64,000 bases of DNA from Numida meleagris (taxonomy: Eukaryota > Chordata > Aves > Galliformes > Numididae): positions 62,550,453 through 62,614,452 of the forward strand of contig NC_034413.1 of NCBI RefSeq assembly GCF_002078875.1, read 5' to 3'. A program made the position numbers and the translations under genes. Positions 61,301-64,000 of the stretch are shown in pieces. The notes beneath the pieces are model-generated. The model was not told where the DNA came from. It was given only the letters and a program-made list of their open reading frames with translations, and made no database searches. Position 1 is the stretch's first letter, and every line of letters begins with the position of its first letter.

Positions 61301-62418
61301 ACATTAATGTCAATATATTAAACAAAACTGTCCCTAGTGCTGAGCCCTGGGTGGCTGGCTGCCAACCAATTGGCCTCTGTTCACAATGACCCTTCAGGCC
61401 TGTTTTCTCACCCAGTGAACTGCAGCATATCCATCCAAGCCATATGCTGACAGTTTCTCCAAAAGGCTATGGGAAACAGCATCAAACGCTTTATGTCTTA
61501 TCATTGACAAAGATTGGATAAAAGGAAAAAGGTCTTACAATAAGGGTGGTGAGGCACTGACACAGGTTGCCCAGAGAAGTGGTGGAAGCCCCATCCCTAG
61601 AGACACCCAAGGTCAGGCTGCAGGGGGCTCTGAGCACCTGATGGAGCTGTAGGTGACCCCCTTACTGCCCTGCACGTGCTGCACAATATGATGATTTGCT
61701 CCATAACATTTGCTGGCACTGATGCCATACTGAAAAGTCTGTAATACCCTGGATTTATTCATTTATAGCTGATTAAGTTTTACTCAAAAAACACCTAGAG
61801 GATAGCACTAAGCAATGAATTTAGGTTTGTATATGTACATGTTCATGTAGTATATTCTATATTGCGGATTATAGGTACGTAATATTGGATATTATATCAT
61901 ACAGAGTTGCACAGTACGTATCAGATGGTGAATCACAGAACAGCTCTGGTTGGAAGGGACCTTAAAGCCCACCCAGTTCCAACCCCGTGATCCCACCCAA
62001 CCTGACCCTGAGCGCCTCCCTGGATGGGACACCCACAGCATCTCTGGGCAATAAACTACAATAACTACATTATGCCACACATAACAGCCTGGTGTTTGAA
62101 CGCACACATGTATATATGAGCTTGCATAAAGATACAGCTTGTAAGCTACGCCTCACCAAGCCAGCATTTCCCTGCCCCCAGCCTGTTCCCAATCCCTGCC
62201 TGTCCCCGCTCACCGTCGGGTTGGGCGAAGCAGACGAGCAGCTGCCCGGCCCCCTCCCGCAGCTCGCACTCGCCGCCCCCCGAGCGCTTCGGGCTCTGGA
62301 AGTAGAGCAGCAGCTTCTTGCGCAGCGCGGCCGGCGGCTCCGCGGAGCCCCAGTCCCCCCGCACCAGCAGCGGGAAGGAGCCCGGCCGCGGCCGCGGCCG
62401 CGGCCCCGTCCCCGCCAT
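43950..62418 (-). CDS. PARP14: Protein mono-ADP-ribosyltransferase PARP14, 17 exons, 1829 aa
   Basis: Interferon-linked mono-ADP-ribosyltransferase with ADP-ribose-reading macrodomains, acting in cytosol and nucleus; in mammals it is tied to STAT6 signalling and antiviral defence. Exons in transcript order: 62418-62214, 59908-59775, 59683-59650, 56116-55862, 55303-55067, 54564-52271, 51619-51383, 51153-50932, 50099-50036, 49410-49261, 48615-48553, 47984-47817, 47659-47453, 47364-46756, 46359-46214, 44705-44531, 44239-43950 (5490 nt, all GT-AG, all in frame). Order: RNA-recognition-like domains (1 to about 290), KH-like repeats (about 300-800), macrodomain 1 (about 815-995), macrodomain 2 (about 1040-1206), macrodomain 3 (about 1235-1415), WWE (about 1551-1622), ART domain (about 1627-1829). 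Human PARP14 has 1801 residues in the same order. The start gives [10 protein letters not shown], then GSFPLLV, as in the mammalian N-terminus. Confidence 0.96.
46768..46984 (-). other. PARP14: PARP14 WWE domain
   Basis: End of exon 14 (47364-46756), residues about 1551-1622: [37 protein letters not shown] domains bind ADP-ribose-containing ligands in several ubiquitin and PARP proteins. In PARP14 the role is less clear. Confidence 0.85.
47453..49410 (-). other. PARP14: PARP14 macrodomain 3 (exons 10-13)
   Basis: Exon 10 (49410-49261) carries [20 protein letters not shown] and [11 protein letters not shown]. Exon 11 (48615-48553) has [19 protein letters not shown]. Exon 12 (47984-47817) has [19 protein letters not shown] and FPAIGTG. 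Exon 13 (47659-47453) completes the domain and leads to a charged linker. It is the most fragmented of the three macrodomains. Confidence 0.9.
50450..50826 (+). mobile_element. CR1 LINE 3' portion with intact octamer tail
   Basis: In PARP14 intron 8, antisense to the gene. It reads 'agaggaggctcaggggagac', 'ggacattaggaaattctact', 'gctggaatgggctgcccag' and 'ggatgatcttgtaggtctt', and ends in three ATTCTATG-type repeats at about 50802-50826. It is among the best-preserved CR1 ends in the window. Confidence 0.94.
50932..51619 (-). other. PARP14: PARP14 macrodomain 2 (exons 7-8)
   Basis: Exon 7 (51619-51383, residues 1054-1132) has [19 protein letters not shown] and KEAGPELQ. Exon 8 (51153-50932, residues 1133-1206) has [13 protein letters not shown] and [12 protein letters not shown]. 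The domain starts in the end of exon 6. The ligand loop lacks the NASN..L.H.GG form of macrodomain 1, as in mammals, which fits a reader rather than a hydrolase. Confidence 0.9.
52271..54564 (-). CDS. PARP14: PARP14 exon 6, 2294 bases: KH-like repeats and macrodomain 1
   Basis: One very large internal exon encoding residues 289-1053. It opens after TTAG at 54565-54566, completes a split Asp codon and ends with ACG|GTAGGT at 52271. The first two thirds are KH-like repeats, with [17 protein letters not shown] near its start as in mammals. The last part is macrodomain 1. Open reading continues 22 codons past the donor before a stop at about 52202, so retention of intron 6 would give a protein ending after macrodomain 1. 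Confidence 0.94.
52447..52987 (-). other. PARP14: PARP14 macrodomain 1
   Basis: Residues about 815-995. It has the ADP-ribose-binding signature [17 protein letters not shown], then AAGPELQ and the phosphate-loop SGGIFGFP. It keeps both the asparagine-rich ligand loop and the Gly-Gly pair. In human PARP14 this is the macrodomain reported to remove ADP-ribose; conservation suggests the same here, but activity is inference. Confidence 0.9.
55067..56116 (-). other. PARP14: PARP14 exons 4-5: further RNA-recognition-like domains
   Basis: Exon 4 (56116-55862) starts with a poorly conserved Glu/Ser-rich linker and ends in [11 protein letters not shown]. Exon 5 (55303-55067) carries [18 protein letters not shown] and the [12 protein letters not shown] / [11 protein letters not shown] pattern of a third RRM-like unit. 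The tiny exon 3 (59683-59650, 34 bases) joins these to exon 2 in frame. Confidence 0.85.
56172..56740 (-). mobile_element. CR1 LINE fragment, about 570 bases
   Basis: In PARP14 intron 3, sense to the gene. The plus strand shows the reverse-complement CR1 order: 'agatcatctggtccaacca', 'gcacaacttgaggccatc', 'tctccagactgaacaatc' and 'gtgcagagtacagagggacg'. Its 3' end lies only about 55 bases from the acceptor of exon 4. Confidence 0.92.
56790..57553 (-). mobile_element. Probable LTR-type retroelement fragment next to a gap
   Basis: A GC-rich block from about 57000 ends at 57553, where the minus strand begins TGTCATGGTTTTGTG. It continues with 'ccacatcataacatcatg' and 'gcactggcagttaagggg', which resemble the start of an avian endogenous retroviral LTR. 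The other boundary (possibly near 57000) and the class are unclear. A plus-strand AATAAA at 57262 argues that the orientation needs checking. The run of N at 57581-57650 starts just beyond the supposed edge. No retroviral gene is visible. Confidence 0.35.
57651..58925. other. Intron 3 of PARP14, unclassified part
   Basis: GC-rich to about 58250, then AT-richer. It begins with eight C after the gap. There is no coding exon of PARP14 here and no recognisable repeat; the first part could belong to the same retroelement as the block left of the gap. Confidence 0.35.
58929..59580 (+). mobile_element. Avian solo LTR flanked by imperfect direct copies of a 70-80 base segment
   Basis: From about 59014 the sequence reads 'ttggtctgggatagtgtta', 'cttcctagtagctggta' and 'gccagtgagagctggaggtg', then 'ttccacaccatacgatgtca', an (ATT)n run at 59392-59411 and the ATTAAA poly-A motif 'cattaaactgt'. 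This order is that of a common avian endogenous-retrovirus LTR. The usual TATA block after the 'tgctcagta' phrase is decayed. The segments 58929-59011 and 59510-59578 are similar to each other (CCTGGCT…AGAAATTTTCAGC). Located in PARP14 intron 3, antisense to the gene. No gag or pol frames are present. Confidence 0.75.
60448..61495 (-). mobile_element. CR1 LINE fragment, about 1.05 kb
   Basis: In PARP14 intron 1, sense to the gene. It starts with 'cacagaatcatagaatcatt' at the 3' end of the element and runs through 'aggccattttcccatatccc', 'catgttcatctggtcgcca', 'gagcaatttggtgtcatct' and 'tatgggaaacagcatcaaac'. This is the longest CR1 piece in the window. The open frames inside it belong to the element's degraded pol region. 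Confidence 0.93.
61530..61690 (+). mobile_element. CR1-type LINE 3' fragment, opposite orientation
   Basis: In PARP14 intron 1. Reads 'gtggtgaggcactgacacag', 'gttgcccagagaagtggtgg' and 'gatggagctgtaggtgaccc', a CR1 3' fragment of a different subfamily, antisense to the gene and facing its neighbours. Confidence 0.8.
61932..62048 (-). mobile_element. CR1 LINE 3'-end fragment
   Basis: The plus strand reads 'tcacagaacagctctggttg', 'gaagggaccttaaagcccac' and 'cgcctccctggatgggacac'. It lies in PARP14 intron 1, about 165 bases from the exon 1 donor. Confidence 0.85.
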
Positions 62419-62560
62419 GACTGCGCTGCGTTTCGCTTTCGCTTCCCAAGCCGGGCGTAGCGGCACGGGGCATTTCCCGGCACAGCCCTGCGGCACAGGC
62501 CCAGTCCCAGCCGCCGCCCCACCTTTCTCTGGTGTTGTTTCTTTCCAGGTTTTTGAGCAC
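62200..62560 (-). promoter_or_regulatory. PARP14: PARP14 CpG promoter and first exon
   Basis: Strong GC and CpG enrichment covers exon 1 and about 130 bases upstream. No TATA box is visible. It contains an ISRE-like element next to the start codon (described separately) and a near-match to a GAS site, TTCCCGGCA, at 62474-62482. Beyond 62560 the sequence becomes AT-rich and then enters CR1, so the promoter is compact. Confidence 0.7.
62430..62446 (-). promoter_or_regulatory. PARP14: ISRE / IRF-binding element
   Basis: The minus strand reads GGAAGCGAAAGCGAAAC: three GAA-type half sites six bases apart, containing the core GAAANNGAAA. This is the site bound by ISGF3 and IRFs at interferon-induced genes. 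Its near end is about 12 bases upstream of the ATG, so it lies at the transcription start or within the 5' UTR. Confidence 0.75.
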
Positions 62561-62597
62561 TATTATTTACATTATGCTTTTTAATCAGAGATATGTA

Positions 62598-63290
62598 TCA
62601 TAGAATCATTAAGGTTGGAAAAACCACTACGATCATCTAATCCAGCCGTCACCCATCCCCACTGACATGTCCCTCAGGGCCACAGCTCCATGTTCTTGAG
62701 CACCTCCAGGGACAGTGACTCCACCACGTCCCTGGGCAGCCTGTACCAGTGAATCACTGCTCTTTCTGAGAAGAAATATTTCCTGCTATCCATCCGGACT
62801 CTCCCCTGGCACAACTTGAGGCCATCACCTCTCGTCATATTGCTGTCACCTGGGAGAGAAGCTGACTCCCACCTCCCCACAACCTCCTTTCTGGGAGCTG
62901 TAGAGAGCCATAAGGTCTCCCCTGAGCCTCCTCCAGTCTGAACAATCCCAGTTGCCTCCGCTGCACCCCATAAGACTCGTGCTTCAGATCCTTTTCAGCT
63001 CCTTCTCTGGACACACGCCAGGGCCTTAATGACTTTTTTTTTGTGCTGAATGCGTGGGGCTGTTGTAAATGAAATGCAGGACCTAGCCCTTGGTCTTGTT
63101 AAAGCTCATCCCATTGGCCTCATCTCATTGATTGAGCCTGTCCGAACTTCCTCCCAGATCACCACCACACCCTGGGCCCAGCCCTCAAGCCTGTTCTTTA
63201 CCCAAAGAAGAGTGTACTTACCCCCACCGTGGGCTGACAGCTTCTCCTGGAGAACAGGCCCTCCTTTTGCTGTTAACGTATTTGTAAAAA
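62598..63290 (-). mobile_element. CR1 LINE fragment, about 690 bases
   Basis: Upstream of PARP14, same orientation. The plus strand begins 'catagaatcattaaggttgg', then 'atcatctaatccagccgtc', 'cacaacttgaggccatcac' and 'ctcatcccattggcctcatc'. It comes close to the compact PARP14 promoter. Confidence 0.9.
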
Positions 63291-63304
63291 CATGGTTTTT
63301 TAAT

Positions 63305-63600
63305 CTTCTACAACGGTGGCCAGATTAAGTTCTAGCTGGGATTTTGCTTAGTTTTCTCTCTGTGTATTCTAGCATCCTTTTTCTTTGAGTTTCAGAGGAA
63401 GTCGGGTGCTAGCCGCCCTTCTTTCCCACCAGCTCTTCTTATGGCAGACAGGGACGGCCTGTTCCTGAACCTTTGAGATTTCCTTCTTGAGGAATGCCCA
63501 GCCTTCCTGGACACCTTTGCCCTTCAGGACTGTTTCCCCAAGGACTCTCTCAACCAACGTCCTAACCAGTCCTTTCAGTCTACGCAATAAAATCATAATA
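63305..63600 (-). mobile_element. CR1 ORF2 fragment (between endonuclease and RT)
   Basis: The minus strand keeps an open frame at 63596-63369 that includes GWAFLKKEIS and VQEQAVPVCHKK. This resembles the linker between the endonuclease and reverse transcriptase of CR1 ORF2. It may be the 5' part of the same insertion as 62598-63290 after an internal deletion, or a separate copy. Confidence 0.65.
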
Positions 63601-63708
63601 AACCCTTAATAACAGTGGAAACAAGCTATTTGCTTTCAGAACCTTAGATAAAGTTTCATTTTAAAATGATTGCAGGGGACATATGAAAACGATGTCAGCG
63701 CAATATGT

Positions 63709-64000
63709 AGGTTGCTCCGAAAGTCATGCCTATTTATTTCCATGGGAACTACAACAGATACAAAGAGCCCAATAACACTGTTGGGTAGAGCAAATTTTCA
63801 GCTACAAAGCACTGTTTTTCAATTTAGCCACCATCATTAGCTATGCATTTTTGCCAGCAGTGAACAAAAACCTGCACTCAAAAATCCGCACCAGGAGAGG
63901 TGACCCACTGTCACCACTGCTCAAATGCACCACCCAGCACCTCCCCGTGCTCACATCCACTACTTGGTCTCTATAAACCTTCAGCAAGCATTGATGAATG
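63709..64000 (-). mobile_element. mariner element of the Galluhop type, cut by the window edge
   Basis: Begins with the terminal inverted repeat region 'ggttgctccgaaagtcatgcc' (63710 on). The minus strand then encodes the C-terminal end of a mariner transposase, with a WQKCIA motif at 63841-63856. In-frame stops show the copy is dead. Galluhop is a mariner family described in chicken; the match is from memory. The rest lies beyond the window. Confidence 0.8.

Larger units (their letters stand above)
59775..62418 (-). other. PARP14: PARP14 exons 1-2: N-terminal RNA-recognition-like domain
   Basis: Exon 1 (62418-62214) encodes residues 1-69 with GSFPLLV and the conserved [13 protein letters not shown] core. 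Exon 2 (59908-59775) continues with [12 protein letters not shown]. An Arg-Pro repeat at residues 6-11 comes from a GC-rich hexamer run at about 62385-62406 and is an extension relative to the human start. Intron 1 (59909-62213) is rich in CR1. Confidence 0.88.

Noticed and set aside
60848..61389. Overlapping open frames of 100-140 codons on both strands
   Set aside because: They lie inside a degraded CR1 element and are not host genes.
1..64000. CRISPR arrays, operons, ribosome binding sites, tRNA or rRNA genes
   Set aside because: The window is animal genomic DNA with spliced genes. No array, bacterial signal or structured RNA gene was recognised by eye. A covariance-model scan would be needed to exclude small RNAs in introns.

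Overview
This is vertebrate, almost certainly bird, genomic DNA, most likely chicken or another galliform. It has intron-rich genes and many CR1 LINE fragments (the dominant avian retroelement). An avian-type solo LTR is present, and at the right edge there is the end of a mariner element resembling chicken Galluhop. Three runs of N (4448-4877, 12972-12981, 57581-57650) mark assembly gaps in GC-rich DNA.

Layout. Bases 1-4250 hold no gene I can recognise. A CpG-rich block at about 4250-5000, mostly lost in the first gap, looks like a promoter and may carry a minus-strand start codon. Bases 5000-12900 are intergenic DNA with old CR1 pieces. From 13214 to 25321 on the plus strand lies a complete 8-exon gene for a cytosolic glycerol-3-phosphate dehydrogenase of the GPD1/GPD1L family (349 aa; probably the bird paralogue called GPD1L2). 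From 42302 down to 31337 on the minus strand lies a complete 17-exon LMLN gene (leishmanolysin-like M8 metallopeptidase, 670 aa). From 62418 down to 43950 on the minus strand lies a complete 17-exon PARP14 gene (three macrodomains, WWE and ART domains, 1829 aa). I rebuilt each model exon by exon. All junctions keep frame, the totals divide by three, and all introns are GT-AG except one GC-AG intron in LMLN.

Organisation. The dehydrogenase gene and LMLN converge tail to tail around 25.4-31.3 kb. PARP14 and LMLN lie in tandem, with the PARP14 stop about 1.65 kb upstream of the LMLN start. The three genes do not form one pathway: one handles glycolytic redox and glycerol-3-phosphate, one is a membrane or secreted zinc peptidase, and one is an interferon-linked mono-ADP-ribosyltransferase. 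The clearest regulatory signal is an ISRE-like element immediately next to the PARP14 start codon.

I did not find a convincing undescribed multi-gene system. The points most worth checking are the ISRE position, the non-glutamate catalytic triad of PARP14, the fully conserved extra GPD paralogue, the GC-AG intron and possible anchor-less isoform of LMLN, an isolated GC-rich island between the convergent 3' ends, a decameric repeat at the LMLN promoter, and an LTR flanked by diverged duplicate segments.
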